64,000 nt of DNA from [Pseudopropionibacterium] massiliense (lineage in GTDB: Bacteria; Actinomycetota; Actinomycetes; Propionibacteriales; Propionibacteriaceae). Positions within the stretch are counted from its first letter, which is position 1. Every line of letters begins with the position of its first letter. Below, piece by piece: positions 35,471-45,086 of the stretch. The DNA is taken from assembly GCF_900607225.1 (NCBI RefSeq), contig NZ_LR027842.1, forward strand, positions 1,867,617-1,931,616. The letters run 5' to 3'. The notes under the pieces are model-generated. The model saw only the letters and a program-made list of their open reading frames with translations. It was not told where the DNA came from and did no database searches. The translations under genes were made by a program, and so were the position numbers.

Positions 35471-37677
35471 CCCTTCTCCAGCCATTCGCCGGCGGCGAGC
35501 TGTTCGGCCTGGTCGATCAGGTCGGCGAGCAGTGGGTCCTCGGCGGCGCGGGGATCGGAGAGCACCTCGCAGGCCAGGTCCTTGGCCTGTTCGATGACGT
35601 CGCGGTCCCCCAGCACCCGCAGCAGTTTCAGCGACGAGGCCCCGGACTGCGCCGCGCCCAGGACGTCTCCCTCGCGCCGCAGTTCCAGGTCCCGTTCCGC
35701 CAGTTCGAAACCGTCGGTGGAGGCCACCAGCGCGTGGAGCCTGTCGACGGCGGTGAGGGCGTCCGGGGCGGGGGCCGCGAGCAGCAGGCACAGGCCGGGA
35801 TGCCTGCCCCGGCCGATCCTTCCGCGGAGCTGGTGGAGCTGGGCGATTCCGAACCGGTCGGCGTCGAGAACAACCATCACGGATGCGTTCGGGATGTCCA
35901 CCCCCACCTCGATGACCGTGGTGGACACCAGCACGTCCAGTTTCCCGGCGGTGAACGCCCGCATGGTCCGGTCCCGCTCGGCGGTGGCCTGCCTGCCGTG
36001 GACCATCCCGACGCGCAGCCCCTTCAGCGGCCCCTCGGCGAGCATGGGGGTGATCTCCGTCACCGCGCTCAACCCGGCCCCGGCCTCCAGGTCCCCCTCC
36101 GTCTTGTTGCCGGAAATGGCGGGGCAGACCACGAAGGCCTGGCGTCCCTGCGCCACCTCCTCGCGGATGCGTTCCCAGGCCCGGTCCACCCAGTGCGGGT
36201 TGCGGGCTGTGTCCACGAAGACGGTCTTCACATCCGCGCGTCCCGCGGGACGGTCCCGCAGTTCGATGGTTTCCAGGTCGCCGAAAACCGTCATGGCCAC
36301 CGAGCGGGGGATGGGGGTGGCGGTCATCACCAGCGTGTGGGGTTGACGCTCGGATTTCGCTGCCAGCGCGGCCCGTTGCTCCACGCCGAAGCGGTGTTGC
36401 TCGTCCACCACCACGAAACCGAGATCCGCGAACCCGACGTCCTCCGACAGCAGCGCATGGGTGCCGATGACGATTCCCGCTTCCCCGGATGCGACGGCCT
36501 CCCGTGCCCGGCGGCGGTTGGCTGCGGTAAGAGCTCCCGTCAGCAGCGCCACCTGCGTGGCGTGCGGATGGGCCTCCAGGGTTCCGGCCGCCCCGAGATC
36601 ACCGAGCAGCGAGGTGATGGACGCGTGATGCTGCTTGGCCAGCACCTCGGTGGGAGCCAGCAACGCCGCCTGACCTCCCGCGTCGACGACCGCGAGCATG
36701 GCGCGCAGGGCGACGAGGGTCTTTCCCGAACCGACCTCCCCCTGCAGCAGGCGGTGCATCGGGCGTTCACCGGCCAGTTCCTCGAAAAGGGTCTCCCCCA
36801 CTTCTTCCTGACCGGCGGTCAGCCGGTACGGCAAGGATGCGTCGAAGGCGGCGAGGATCCCGTCGTCGCGGCGGGGCCTGGGCGTGGTGGCGCGCCCGGC
36901 CAGGGCGGCCCTGCGCGCGGCCATGGCCAGTTGCATCCCGAAGGCCTCGTCGAACTTCAACCGGGCGATCCCGCGTTCCGCGTCGAACACGTTGACGGGT
37001 TCGTGAACCTCACGCAGGGCATCCGGGAGACCGATCACCCGGGCGCGTTCCACCACCCAACCGGGCAGCGTGTCTCCCAGCGGCAGCACATGGGGCAGGG
37101 CGAGCGCTATCGCATCCGCGATCTTCCAGGTGACCATCTTCGCGGTGGCCGGGTAGAGACCTACCAGCCGGGCCCGCTGGATCACCTTGACCATCGTGGC
37201 CTTCGCGTTGGCCTTGCGGCCCGTGATGGCGCCGAACTCGTCGATGATGACGTAATCGGGATGGGTGAGCTGGAGCTGCCCCCGGAACTCCCGCACCTTG
37301 CCGACGAAGATGCCGCGTGCGCCCGGGGTGAGCTGACCGGCCCAGTACTTCGCGTAGTTCGGGCGTTTGTCGGGAACGAAGAAGGCCGCTTGCAGCTCCC
37401 CGTGGCCGTCGGTCAGCACGGTCGCCACCCGGGTGGTGCGGCCGTCCACGATCCTGGTGGACACCACCCTGGCGACAACGGCGACGTCCTCACCGGGCTG
37501 CAGGGTCCGGAAGTCGCTCATCTCGGTGCCCGAGAGGTACCGGCGCGGCACGTGTCTCAGGAGATCACCCAGGGTGAACAGTCCGAGCCTGGCAAGTTCC
37601 GAGGCGGAATCCGCCCCGACGACGTCACGCAGTCCGCGGTTCAACTCGCGATGGATCGGGGTCCGGAATCGGCTCAT
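35467..37677 (-). CDS. recG: ATP-dependent DNA helicase RecG
   Basis: This 736-aa branch-migration helicase rescues stalled replication forks. An N-terminal OB/wedge domain (about 1-200) precedes the superfamily-2 motor. The motor contains GEVGSGKTLVALRAM (motif I), VVVDEQHRFGVEQ (motif II, DEQH), MTATPIPRS (III), and QLHQLRGRIGRG with the final motif. The C-terminal TRG-type region is present. It is the first gene of recG-rsmD-coaD. Confidence 0.96.
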   Translation of the reverse strand: MSRFRTPIHRELNRGLRDVVGADSASELARLGLFTLGDLLRHVPRRYLSGTEMSDFRTLQPGEDVAVVARVVSTRIVDGRTTRVATVLTDGHGELQAAFFVPDKRPNYAKYWAGQLTPGARGIFVGKVREFRGQLQLTHPDYVIIDEFGAITGRKANAKATMVKVIQRARLVGLYPATAKMVTWKIADAIALALPHVLPLGDTLPGWVVERARVIGLPDALREVHEPVNVFDAERGIARLKFDEAFGMQLAMAARRAALAGRATTPRPRRDDGILAAFDASLPYRLTAGQEEVGETLFEELAGERPMHRLLQGEVGSGKTLVALRAMLAVVDAGGQAALLAPTEVLAKQHHASITSLLGDLGAAGTLEAHPHATQVALLTGALTAANRRRAREAVASGEAGIVIGTHALLSEDVGFADLGFVVVDEQHRFGVEQRAALAAKSERQPHTLVMTATPIPRSVAMTVFGDLETIELRDRPAGRADVKTVFVDTARNPHWVDRAWERIREEVAQGRQAFVVCPAISGNKTEGDLEAGAGLSAVTEITPMLAEGPLKGLRVGMVHGRQATAERDRTMRAFTAGKLDVLVSTTVIEVGVDIPNASVMVVLDADRFGIAQLHQLRGRIGRGRHPGLCLLLAAPAPDALTAVDRLHALVASTDGFELAERDLELRREGDVLGAAQSGASSLKLLRVLGDRDVIEQAKDLACEVLSDPRAAEDPLLADLIDQAEQLAAGEWLEKG

Positions 37678-37752
37678 GGGGCGAGCCTACCGAGGGGAAA
37701 CGACGAAAACGGCTCACGGCCCCAGCCGCGAGCCGTTGCCCGGACCCCTCGT

Positions 37753-37938
37753 TCAGCGGGTGACCTTGCCGGCCTTGAGGCAGGAGGTGCACACGTTGAG
37801 ACGCTTGGGGGCACCGTTGACGGTCGCACGGACACGCTGGATGTTCGGGCTCCAGCGACGGTTGGTCTTCTTCTTCGACCAGGGCACGTTGTGACCGAAG
37901 CCGGGTCCCTTGGCGCAGACATCACAAACGGCAGCCAC
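37753..37938 (-). CDS. rpmB: 50S ribosomal protein L28
   Basis: The 61-aa L28 starts at a GTG (37938) with AAGGAG upstream. It keeps its four zinc cysteines (CDVC and CTSC), so it is the zinc-containing form. The basic core KKTNRRWSPNIQRVRATVNG is diagnostic. It stands alone between recG and rnj. The 143-bp gap upstream (37939-38081) shows no gene. Confidence 0.94.
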   Translation of the reverse strand: MAAVCDVCAKGPGFGHNVPWSKKKTNRRWSPNIQRVRATVNGAPKRLNVCTSCLKAGKVTR

Positions 37939-38081
37939 TGGAATCTCCTTGTTGCTTGGGCCAGACGCGCCAAAGCAACGCCTGGTTCGATCATCGGGAT
38001 CGCCCGCCGAAGCGGGCAACCTGTAGATGATAACCCGATACACCAACAATCCTCAAGCCGCGATTCCCGGAACGCATCTCT

Positions 38082-39758
38082 TCAGGTGGCGACCACCACG
38101 GGAACGATCATGGGGCGGCGCCGCAGCCTCCGCGACACCCATGCGCCAATGGTGCGGCGGATCACCTGCTGCAGACGGTAGACGTCGTCCACGCCCTCCA
38201 CCAAGGCATGATGAAGATCGGTGAGGATCTGTTCCCGGACCGCGTCGAAGACCGACGGGTCCTCGGCGAAGCCCCTCGCGTTGATGTCCAGGGTACCGAT
38301 GACGGACCTGGTGTGGAGATTGACCACGGCCACCACCGAGATGAATCCCTCCTCGCCGAGGATGAGCCGGTCGCTGATCGATTCGGTGATGTCGCCCACG
38401 GTCGAACCGTCCACGAAGATGTAGGAGGCGTCGACGCGCCCAACCTTGCGGGCTCTGCCGTCCACCAGGTCAACCACGTCACCGTCCTCGCACACCACGG
38501 TGTTCTCCGCCGGAACCCCGGTGGATATCGCGAGCTTCGCGTTGGCGATCAGGTGCCGGATCTCACCGTGGACCGGCATGACGTTGCGCGGTTTCAGGAT
38601 GTTGTAGCAGTACAACAGTTCACCGGCCGATGCGTGCCCGGAGACATGAACGAAGGCGTTGCCCTTGTGCACCACCTGCGCCCCCAGTTTCGTCAATCCG
38701 TTGATTACCCGGTAGACGGAGTTCTCGTTCCCGGGGATCAGGGAGCTCGCCAGCAGCACGATATCGCCGGGGCCCAGTTCGATGACGGGGTGTTCCCGGT
38801 TCGCGATCCGGCTCAGCGCGGCGAGCGGTTCGCCCTGGGAGCCGGTGGAGATGATGACCACCTCGTCGTCGCGGTACTTGTCGATGTCCTTCATCTCGAT
38901 CAGGACGTTCGCCGGGACGTGCAGGTATCCGAGGTCCCGTGCGGTGGCCATGTTGCGCACCATGGAACGTCCCACGTAGGCCACCTTGCGACCGTGCTTG
39001 ACGGCCAGGTTGAGCACCTGCTGTACGCGGTGCACGTGTGAGGCGAAACACGCGACGATCAGTTTCTTGTCCGCCTGGTCGAAGACACGGGCGATGGAGG
39101 GCTCGATGTCCTTCTCCAAGGGCGTGAATCCCGGGGTCTCCGCGTTGGTGGAGTCGGGCATGAACAGGTCCACCCCTTCGTCCGCGAGACGCGCGAAGCC
39201 GCGCAGGTCGGTGATGCGCCCGTCGAGGGGAAGCTGGTCCATCTTGAAATCCCCGGTGTGCAGGACCGTGCCCGCCGAGGTACGCAGGGCAACCGCCAAA
39301 CCGTCGGGGATGGAATGGTTGACCGCGAAGAACTCGAGCTCGAAGTTTCCCGCCCGGTGCCGTTCACCCTCCTTCACCTCTATCAAACGATAGCCGCGGA
39401 TGCGGTGCTCCTTCAGCTTGTTCGCCACCAGGGCGAGAGTCAGTTTGGAACCATAAACAGGAATATCCGCTCTCTGTTTCAGTAGATAGGGCACAGCCCC
39501 TATGTGGTCCTCGTGACCGTGGGTGAGCACCAGGGCGCGGATGTCGTCGAGACGAGCCGACAGCAGGTCCAGAGCGGGAAGGATGAGGTCGACACCCGGG
39601 TGGCGGTCCTCGGGGAAGAGCACGCCGCAGTCGACCAGGACCATTTCGCCGTCGATCTCGAAGGATGCGCTGTTCCGTCCCACATCACCGAGTCCTCCCA
39701 AGGGTGTGACACGAAGGGTTCCGGGTTGCAGGGGCGGAGGCGTACGCAGTTCACTCAC
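38082..39758 (-). CDS. rnj: Ribonuclease J
   Basis: The 558-aa metallo-beta-lactamase/beta-CASP ribonuclease does RNA maturation and decay, with both 5'-exo and endo activity in known members. The zinc motif LTHGHEDHIGAVPYLLK and the later HVSGHASAGELLY are present, with MPVHGE in the beta-CASP part. The GTG at 39758 lies 7 nt after a TAGCCT box and has no ribosome-binding site, so the mRNA is probably leaderless. The frame is open to 39920 but only across the divergent gene. It is divergent from the GNAT gene. Confidence 0.93.
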   Translation of the reverse strand: MSELRTPPPLQPGTLRVTPLGGLGDVGRNSASFEIDGEMVLVDCGVLFPEDRHPGVDLILPALDLLSARLDDIRALVLTHGHEDHIGAVPYLLKQRADIPVYGSKLTLALVANKLKEHRIRGYRLIEVKEGERHRAGNFELEFFAVNHSIPDGLAVALRTSAGTVLHTGDFKMDQLPLDGRITDLRGFARLADEGVDLFMPDSTNAETPGFTPLEKDIEPSIARVFDQADKKLIVACFASHVHRVQQVLNLAVKHGRKVAYVGRSMVRNMATARDLGYLHVPANVLIEMKDIDKYRDDEVVIISTGSQGEPLAALSRIANREHPVIELGPGDIVLLASSLIPGNENSVYRVINGLTKLGAQVVHKGNAFVHVSGHASAGELLYCYNILKPRNVMPVHGEIRHLIANAKLAISTGVPAENTVVCEDGDVVDLVDGRARKVGRVDASYIFVDGSTVGDITESISDRLILGEEGFISVVAVVNLHTRSVIGTLDINARGFAEDPSVFDAVREQILTDLHHALVEGVDDVYRLQQVIRRTIGAWVSRRLRRRPMIVPVVVAT

Positions 39759-39765
39759 TCGCCAC

Positions 39766-39771
39766 AGGCTA
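39766..39771 (-). promoter_or_regulatory. Candidate -10 element of rnj
   Basis: TAGCCT on the minus strand ends exactly 7 nt before the GTG start of rnj, in the same arrangement as four other genes here. It lies within the 46-bp divergent gap, so the two promoters must be interleaved. Confidence 0.45.
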
Positions 39772-39791
39772 GTGCAAACAGCCACCATCAC

Positions 39792-39797
39792 TACACT
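39792..39797 (+). promoter_or_regulatory. Candidate -10 element of the GNAT-family gene
   Basis: TACACT ends 7 nt before the ATG at 39805. No Shine-Dalgarno-like sequence is seen, consistent with a leaderless mRNA. Confidence 0.45.
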
Positions 39798-39804
39798 GAC
39801 GGGC

Positions 39805-40353
39805 ATGCCCATTCCCGACTCCGTGCGTCTCGCCATGCCCGCCGAGGCCGTGGACATCGCCAGGCTCCAGCGGAAGGCCTGGTCCCGGCGCCCCGGCACG
39901 GCTGCGGCTCTCGCGGCCATTCCTACGGATCAGGCGGTGCGCACCTGGCACGAGGCCATCGTCAAACCCCCGCTCGCCCACTGCCGGGTGCTGGTGGCAC
40001 TGTCCCGGGGGCAGGTCGCGGGCTTCGTGGTGACCGGACCGAGCAACGACCCGGACGCCGATGTGGCCGACGGCATGATCGCCGAGTTCGTCACCGACGC
40101 GGACGAACTCGGCGACCACGCCTCGCGCCTGGTGAACGCCGCGGTGGACACGTTGCGCGCCGATGGTTACGAGACCGCCACCTGGTGGATCGGCAGCGAC
40201 GACGACGCCCTGCGTGGTTTCCTGGTCGAGTGCGGCTGGGCCGCTGACGGCGCCCACCGCAGCCTCGGGACCGAGGACGGGGCGGCCGCCGTCAAGCAGA
40301 TCAGGTTGATGACCCGGATCTCGGATCAGGGCTCCGTCACGAACGCCCGCTGA
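39805..40353 (+). CDS. GNAT-like acetyltransferase family protein
   Basis: The 182-aa protein has the outline of a GNAT N-acetyltransferase: an N-terminal RLAMPAEAVDIARLQRKAW segment, the central strand CRVLVALSRGQVAGFVVTGP, and a C-terminal AVDTLRADGYETATWWIGSDDDALRGFLVECGW half. The acetyl-CoA loop (Q/R-x-x-G-x-G/A) is not clear, so activity is uncertain. The acceptor is unknown. It is divergent from rnj and converges on dapB with an 18-bp gap. Confidence 0.7.
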   Translation: MPIPDSVRLAMPAEAVDIARLQRKAWSRRPGTAAALAAIPTDQAVRTWHEAIVKPPLAHCRVLVALSRGQVAGFVVTGPSNDPDADVADGMIAEFVTDADELGDHASRLVNAAVDTLRADGYETATWWIGSDDDALRGFLVECGWAADGAHRSLGTEDGAAAVKQIRLMTRISDQGSVTNAR

Positions 40354-40371
40354 TCCGCATGTCCTCTTCTC

Positions 40372-41112
40372 TCAAAGCCCGATGACCGTTTCGATGCCCT
40401 CGGTCAGGCCCGGGTGATCGATCACCCACCGCACTCCCGCCAGCACTCCCGGCATGAAACTGGCGCGGTCGAAGCTGTCGTGCCGGATGGTGAGCGTCTC
40501 ACCGTGGGCGCCGAGCAGCACCTCCTGGTGGGCGACGAGCCCCTGCAGCCGCACCCCGTGGATGTGGATGCCGTCGACGACGGCACCACGGGCCCCTGCG
40601 TCGTGCACCGTTGCGTCCGGGACCGGCCCCATGCCGGCGGCGGCCCGGGCGGCAGCGATCCTTCCGGCCGTGGTCGCGGAGGTTCCCGACGGGGCGTCCG
40701 CCTTGTTCGGGTGGTGCAGTTCGACGATCTCGGCGCTCGGGTAGAACGGGGCCGCCTTGGCGGCGAACTGCATCATGAGAACCGCTCCGATGGAGAAGTT
40801 CGAGGCGATCAGTACCCCCACCCCCGGGTTGGCCGCGCACAGCTCCCGGGCCCGCGCGAGTCTCTCCTCGTTGAACCCGGTGGTGCCGATCACCATGTTG
40901 ATTCCCCGCGGAACACACCATTCGATGTTGTCCATGACCGCGTCGGGGTGGGTGAAGTCCACCGCCACGGCGGCCTCCCCGATCCGTTCCCGCGGTTCAC
41001 CGAGGTCGACTCCCCCGGTGACCTCCATGTCGTCAGCGGCCGTCACCGCACGGCGCACCTCGCTGCCCATCTTCCCGCCGATACCGAAGATACCGACCCC
41101 AAGAGTGCTCAT
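40372..41112 (-). CDS. dapB: 4-hydroxy-tetrahydrodipicolinate reductase
   Basis: The 246-aa NAD(P)H-dependent reductase of the lysine/diaminopimelate pathway feeds peptidoglycan. The cofactor site is GIFGIGGKMGSEV, the active-site region is ELHHPNKADAPSGTS, and the Lys is retained. GVDLGEP and IGTTGFNEE are also conserved. The ATG at 41112 follows AAAGGGAGTTGAGG. It lies downstream of pnp, separated by a terminator-like hairpin. Confidence 0.95.
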   Translation of the reverse strand: MSTLGVGIFGIGGKMGSEVRRAVTAADDMEVTGGVDLGEPRERIGEAAVAVDFTHPDAVMDNIEWCVPRGINMVIGTTGFNEERLARARELCAANPGVGVLIASNFSIGAVLMMQFAAKAAPFYPSAEIVELHHPNKADAPSGTSATTAGRIAAARAAAGMGPVPDATVHDAGARGAVVDGIHIHGVRLQGLVAHQEVLLGAHGETLTIRHDSFDRASFMPGVLAGVRWVIDHPGLTEGIETVIGL

Positions 41113-41166
41113 CCTCAACTCCCTTTCGTCCTTCCCCATCAGTTCTACCGGACCGGTGAAAACCGA

Positions 41167-41197
41167 AGGGGCCGACCCGCGCAACGGATCGACCCCT
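41167..41197 (-). terminator. Terminator after pnp
   Basis: A 12-bp stem (41167-41178 with 41186-41197) is complete only in the minus-strand RNA, where two G-U pairs replace what would be C-A mismatches on the other strand. It is followed by a T-rich TTCGGTTTTC. It lies 20 bp after the pnp stop and so probably ends the rpsO-pnp message before dapB. Confidence 0.65.
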
Positions 41198-41217
41198 CCC
41201 CGGCTTCATGGCTCAGT

Positions 41218-43428
41218 TCAGGCCTCGTCTGCCTCGTTGTTCTCCTCCAACACGGGGATCAGGCTCAGCTTGCCACGGTCGTCGATCTCGGAGATCTCCA
41301 CCTGGAGTTTCTGCCCCACGGAGACCACGTCCTCGACGTCCTCGACGCGTTTGCCACCGGCCAGCGCGCGCAGCTTGCTGATGTGCAGCAGGCCGTCCTT
41401 GCCGGGCAGCAGGGAGACGAAGGCCCCGAAGGTGGTGATTTTCACGACGGTGCCGAGGAACCGCTCACCCTTCTCCGGCATGTGCGGGTTGGCGATGGCG
41501 TTGATGGCGGAAACCGCGGCATCCGAGGCCTCCCCGGTCTCGGCTCCCACGTAGATGGTGCCGTCGTCCTCGATGGTGATGTTGGCGCCGGTGTCGTCCT
41601 GGATCTGGTTGATGACCTTGCCCTTGGGGCCGATGACCTCACCGATCTTGTCGACGGGGATGCGCAGTGTGACGATCCGGGGAGCGTACGGGCTCATCTC
41701 GTCGGGAACGTCGATGGCCTCGCCCATCACCTCGAGCAGGGTGTGGCGGGCCTCGCGGGCCTGCAGCAGCGCCTTCTGCAGCTCCACGGCGGGGATGCCG
41801 TTCAGTTTGGTGTCGAGCTGGAGGGCCGTGACGAAATCGCGGGTGCCGGCCACCTTGAAGTCCATGTCGCCGAGGGCGTCCTCGGCCCCCAGGATGTCGG
41901 TGAGCGCCACGTAGCGGGTCTCACCGTCGATCTCCTCGCTCATCAACCCCATGGCGATGCCCGCGACGGGGGCCTTCAGCGGCACGCCGGCGTTCAGCAG
42001 CGCCAGGGTGGAGGCACACACCGAACCCATCGAGGTGGAACCGTTCGAACCGATGGCCTCGGAAACCTGGCGGATCGCGTAGGGGAATTCCTCCCGGGTG
42101 GGCAGCACTGGGACGATGGCGCGTTCCGCGAGCGCCCCGTGGCCGATCTCGCGGCGCTTCGGGGAGCCGACGCGCCCGGTCTCGCCGGTGGAGAACGGCG
42201 GGAAGTTGTAGTTGTGCATGTATCGCTTGGTCGACTCCGGGGAGAGGGTGTCGATCTTCTGTTCCATGTCCAGCATGTTCAGGGTGGAGACCCCCAGGAT
42301 CTGGGTCTCGCCCCGCTGGAACAGAGCCGACCCGTGGACGCGTGGGATCACCGCGACCTCGGCGGACAGGGTACGGATATCGCGTGTGCCCCGGCCGTCG
42401 ATGCGCACGCCCTCGGTCAGGGTGCGGTGGCGGACGATCTTCTTGGTCAGCGATTTCAGGGCGGCCGCGATCTCGTTTCCGCGGCCATCGAAGCGCTCCG
42501 CGAGGGCCTCGGTGATGTCCTGGCGGATGGTGTGGGTGGCGTCGTCGCGGTCCTGTTTGCCTGGGATCCGCATCGCCTCGGAGACCCGGTCGGTGGCCAG
42601 TTCCTCGACGGCGGCGTAGACGTCGTCCTCGTAGTCGCGGAAGACGGGGAAGTCGAAGGTTTCCTTGGGCAGCTTGGCCTTCAGCTCGGACTGGGCGTCG
42701 CACAGGGTCTTGATGAAGGGTTTCGCGGCCTCCAGGCCCTGCCCGACGACCTCCTCGGTGGGGGCGGTCCGGCCGGAACGCACGTTTTCCCATGTGGATT
42801 CGGTGCCGCCGGCCTCGACCATCATGATCGCGACATCCCCGTCGGGCAGGACACGTCCGGCGACGACCATCTGGAACGAGGACCTGGCGACCTGCTCGAC
42901 GGTCGGGAAACACACCCAGGTCTCGTCGATCAGGGCGACGCGAACACCACCGATGGGACCGGAGAAGGGCAGCCCGGCCAGGGTGGTGGCCATGGATGCG
43001 GCGTTGATCGCGACCACGTCGTAGTAGTGGGCCGGGTTGAGGGAGAGGACATCGACGATCACCTGCACCTCGTTGCGCAGCCCCTTAACGAAGGCCGGGC
43101 GCAGCGGGCGGTCGATCAGCCGGGCGGCCAGGATGGCGCCCTCCCCGGGGCGTCCCTCGCGGCGGAAGAAGGAGCCGGGGATGCGTCCCGCGGCATACAT
43201 CCGCTCCTCGATGTCAACGGTGAGCGGGAAGAAGTCGATGGCGTCCCGCGGAGTCTTCGCTGCGGTGGTGGCGGCCAGCAGCATGGTGTCGCCGTCGAGG
43301 TAGACCGCGGCCGAGCCGTCCGCCTGCTGAGCGAGGATGCCGGATTCGAAACGGATGGTGTGTCGGCCGTACTTGCCGTTGTCGATGACGGCTTCGGAGA
43401 ATTCGAGACCAGGTCCTTCCATGGACAA
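41218..43428 (-). CDS. pnp: Polyribonucleotide nucleotidyltransferase
   Basis: The 736-aa PNPase degrades RNA 3' to 5' by phosphorolysis and is a degradosome partner of RNase J. Two RNase PH domains are seen: the first from residue 15 and the second from about 330, with [21 protein letters not shown] and [16 protein letters not shown] domain [18 protein letters not shown] and a C-terminal S1 domain complete it. A TTG at 43428 lies 6 nt after AAGGAG; the ATG at 43422 is the alternative. Confidence 0.95.
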   Translation of the reverse strand: MSMEGPGLEFSEAVIDNGKYGRHTIRFESGILAQQADGSAAVYLDGDTMLLAATTAAKTPRDAIDFFPLTVDIEERMYAAGRIPGSFFRREGRPGEGAILAARLIDRPLRPAFVKGLRNEVQVIVDVLSLNPAHYYDVVAINAASMATTLAGLPFSGPIGGVRVALIDETWVCFPTVEQVARSSFQMVVAGRVLPDGDVAIMMVEAGGTESTWENVRSGRTAPTEEVVGQGLEAAKPFIKTLCDAQSELKAKLPKETFDFPVFRDYEDDVYAAVEELATDRVSEAMRIPGKQDRDDATHTIRQDITEALAERFDGRGNEIAAALKSLTKKIVRHRTLTEGVRIDGRGTRDIRTLSAEVAVIPRVHGSALFQRGETQILGVSTLNMLDMEQKIDTLSPESTKRYMHNYNFPPFSTGETGRVGSPKRREIGHGALAERAIVPVLPTREEFPYAIRQVSEAIGSNGSTSMGSVCASTLALLNAGVPLKAPVAGIAMGLMSEEIDGETRYVALTDILGAEDALGDMDFKVAGTRDFVTALQLDTKLNGIPAVELQKALLQAREARHTLLEVMGEAIDVPDEMSPYAPRIVTLRIPVDKIGEVIGPKGKVINQIQDDTGANITIEDDGTIYVGAETGEASDAAVSAINAIANPHMPEKGERFLGTVVKITTFGAFVSLLPGKDGLLHISKLRALAGGKRVEDVEDVVSVGQKLQVEISEIDDRGKLSLIPVLEENNEADEA

Positions 43429-43627
43429 GGCTGGCTCCTTTCGGTGGGTTGGCTGCCCGCAGGGCGCGGCACGCCGCCAGTACCACCGGTCTTCGATCGA
43501 GACCCGCGGGGGTTGCAACTACCCGAAGGCCACTACCGAGGACCAGGTGAGACCCCCTGGCAGGCAGGAAAACGTTGTGGTGATTGAGTTTTGCGCCAAT
43601 CCTACCGGCTGGGGCCCGGACAGGCGC

Positions 43628-43661
43628 GGAGGACAGCCTCGCGTGTGCGGGGCTGTCCTCC
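43628..43661 (-). terminator. Stable hairpin between rpsO and pnp
   Basis: A perfect 11-bp inverted repeat GGAGGACAGCC (43628-43638 with 43651-43661) has a 12-nt loop and lies 28 bp after the rpsO stop. There is no T-run. It may be a partial terminator or processing site, the position where E. coli has an RNase III site. The remaining gap to pnp holds nothing else. Confidence 0.6.
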
Positions 43662-43689
43662 GATCAGATCGTGTGGATGACGACGCCGG

Positions 43690-43953
43690 TCAGCGACGCA
43701 GACCGAGCCTCGCGATGAGTTCGCGGTAGTGCTCGATGTCCTGGCGGGCGACGTAGTTGAGCAGACGGCGGCGCTGGCCGACCATCAGCATCAGGCCGCG
43801 ACGGCTGTGGTGATCCCCCTTGTGAACCTTGAGGTGCTCGGTCAGGTGAGCGATCCGCTTGGTCAGCAGAGCGATCTGCACGTCCGGCGAACCGGTGTCG
43901 CCCGGCTTCGTGGCGTACTCCTCGATGATCCTTGTCTTCTCGGCAGCATCCAT
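43690..43953 (-). CDS. rpsO: 30S ribosomal protein S15
   Basis: The 87-aa S15 has the family pattern [18 protein letters not shown], then [20 protein letters not shown]. The ATG at 43953 follows GAAGGAG. It sits between ribF and pnp in the usual ribF-rpsO-pnp order. Confidence 0.95.
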   Translation of the reverse strand: MDAAEKTRIIEEYATKPGDTGSPDVQIALLTKRIAHLTEHLKVHKGDHHSRRGLMLMVGQRRRLLNYVARQDIEHYRELIARLGLRR

Positions 43954-44093
43954 GTCTGGACTCCTTCCGGTTCGCTGCACGGCGCCCCGGTGGCGGGTGC
44001 GGTTGGGGCTCTTGGTGGTCCGTGGCCGATCGACGGCAACTGTGGGACCCTATCACCGGTTCCGCCGAGGAGCCAAACCCACCGCCGCCGGAA

Positions 44094-44987
44094 TCAACTC
44101 CGCCGCGTGAGGATGCGGCGGCAGTCCTCGATGTCCTGGTCCATCTGGGCTATCAGGTCCTCGACGCCCTCGAAACGCACCTGCCCGCGCAGCCTCTCCA
44201 CGAAGTCGACGTCGATCTGAACCCCGTACAGCTCCAGGTCGTTGCGGTCCAGCACATGGGTCTCGACCCGCCGGTCCGCCCCGTCGAAGGTCGGGTTGGA
44301 GCCCACGGAGATGGCCGCGGGCATCGGCTTCCCCCCGGCCGGTGTGAGCCACCCCGCGTAAACCCCGTCCGCGGGAACGGCCAGTTCCGCGGGAACGATC
44401 AGGTTCGCGGTCGGGAATCCCAGTTCGCGTCCCCGCTGGTCCCCCACCACCACGACGCCGCTGAATCTGAAGTCGCGGCCGAGGTGCTGTGAGGCCAGTC
44501 GCACGTCACCGCGGTCCAGGGCCTCCCTGATGAGGGTGGAGCAGGTGGTCCGGGTGTCGACGGCCGACAGTTCGAGCGTCCGCACGTCGAAACGCCCAGC
44601 GGCCAGTTCCCTGAGGGTTCCGACGTCCCCCGACGCGCGATGCCCGAAACGGAAGTTCTCCCCCACCACGACCACCCGCGGGGCGAGCGGCACGACGAAA
44701 CGCTCGACGAACTCGGTGGGGCTCATGGCCGCCACCTTCCTGTCGAACCGTACCACCCGCACCTCGCGGGCCCCCGCTCGTTTGAGCAGGTCGATCCGGG
44801 TGGGCAGGTCGCTCAACAGGCGCGGGGCGTGTTCCGGGGCCAGCACCGACAACGGGTGGGGCCAGAAGGTGATCACCGCGAGTTCACCGTCGCCCCGCTC
44901 GGCCTGCAGCACGCGCTGATGCCCGAGATGCACTCCGTCGAAGTTGCCGATGGCCACTACCCTGGTTCCGCTGTTCACGACGGACAA
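44094..44987 (-). CDS. ribF: Bifunctional riboflavin kinase/FAD synthetase
   Basis: The 297-aa enzyme makes FMN and FAD. The N-terminal nucleotidyltransferase half begins VAIGNFDGVHLGHQRVL; the C-terminal kinase half contains GRELGFPTANLI and VSVGSNPTF with a VETHVLD strand. The start is a TTG at 44987; a GTG at 44978, 8 nt after a TACCCT box, is an equally possible leaderless start. truB normally lies just upstream, but here a 10.6-kb accessory segment intervenes. Confidence 0.93.
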   Translation of the reverse strand: MSVVNSGTRVVAIGNFDGVHLGHQRVLQAERGDGELAVITFWPHPLSVLAPEHAPRLLSDLPTRIDLLKRAGAREVRVVRFDRKVAAMSPTEFVERFVVPLAPRVVVVGENFRFGHRASGDVGTLRELAAGRFDVRTLELSAVDTRTTCSTLIREALDRGDVRLASQHLGRDFRFSGVVVVGDQRGRELGFPTANLIVPAELAVPADGVYAGWLTPAGGKPMPAAISVGSNPTFDGADRRVETHVLDRNDLELYGVQIDVDFVERLRGQVRFEGVEDLIAQMDQDIEDCRRILTRRS

Positions 44988-45026
44988 GGGTAGCGACGGG
45001 CGACGCGGCGCGCATCCGTCGGAGAG

Positions 45027-45075
45027 ACAACCACCCGGGACCGGACCCGTCGCGGGGCCGGCACCGGGTGGTTGT
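45027..45075 (-). terminator. Terminator after lutC
   Basis: A 12-bp perfect repeat ACAACCACCCGG/CCGGGTGGTTGT (45027-45038 with 45064-45075) encloses a smaller GC-rich hairpin. It begins 12 bp after the lutC stop. There is no T-run on the minus strand. It probably ends the lldP-lutABC message before ribF. Confidence 0.6.
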
Positions 45076-45086
45076 GCTCCTGGTCG

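Noticed and set aside
40414-43587. A 1057-codon plus-strand open frame opposite dapB and pnp
   Set aside because: It is exactly antisense to two clear genes, its translation is low-complexity Gly/His/Val/Asp-rich, and it matches no family. Long antisense frames are expected in GC-rich coding DNA.
45000-45086. A tRNA gene or other structured RNA gene after lutC
   Set aside because: The repeat folds as a simple terminator-type hairpin without tRNA T-loop or acceptor features. No tRNA was found elsewhere either.
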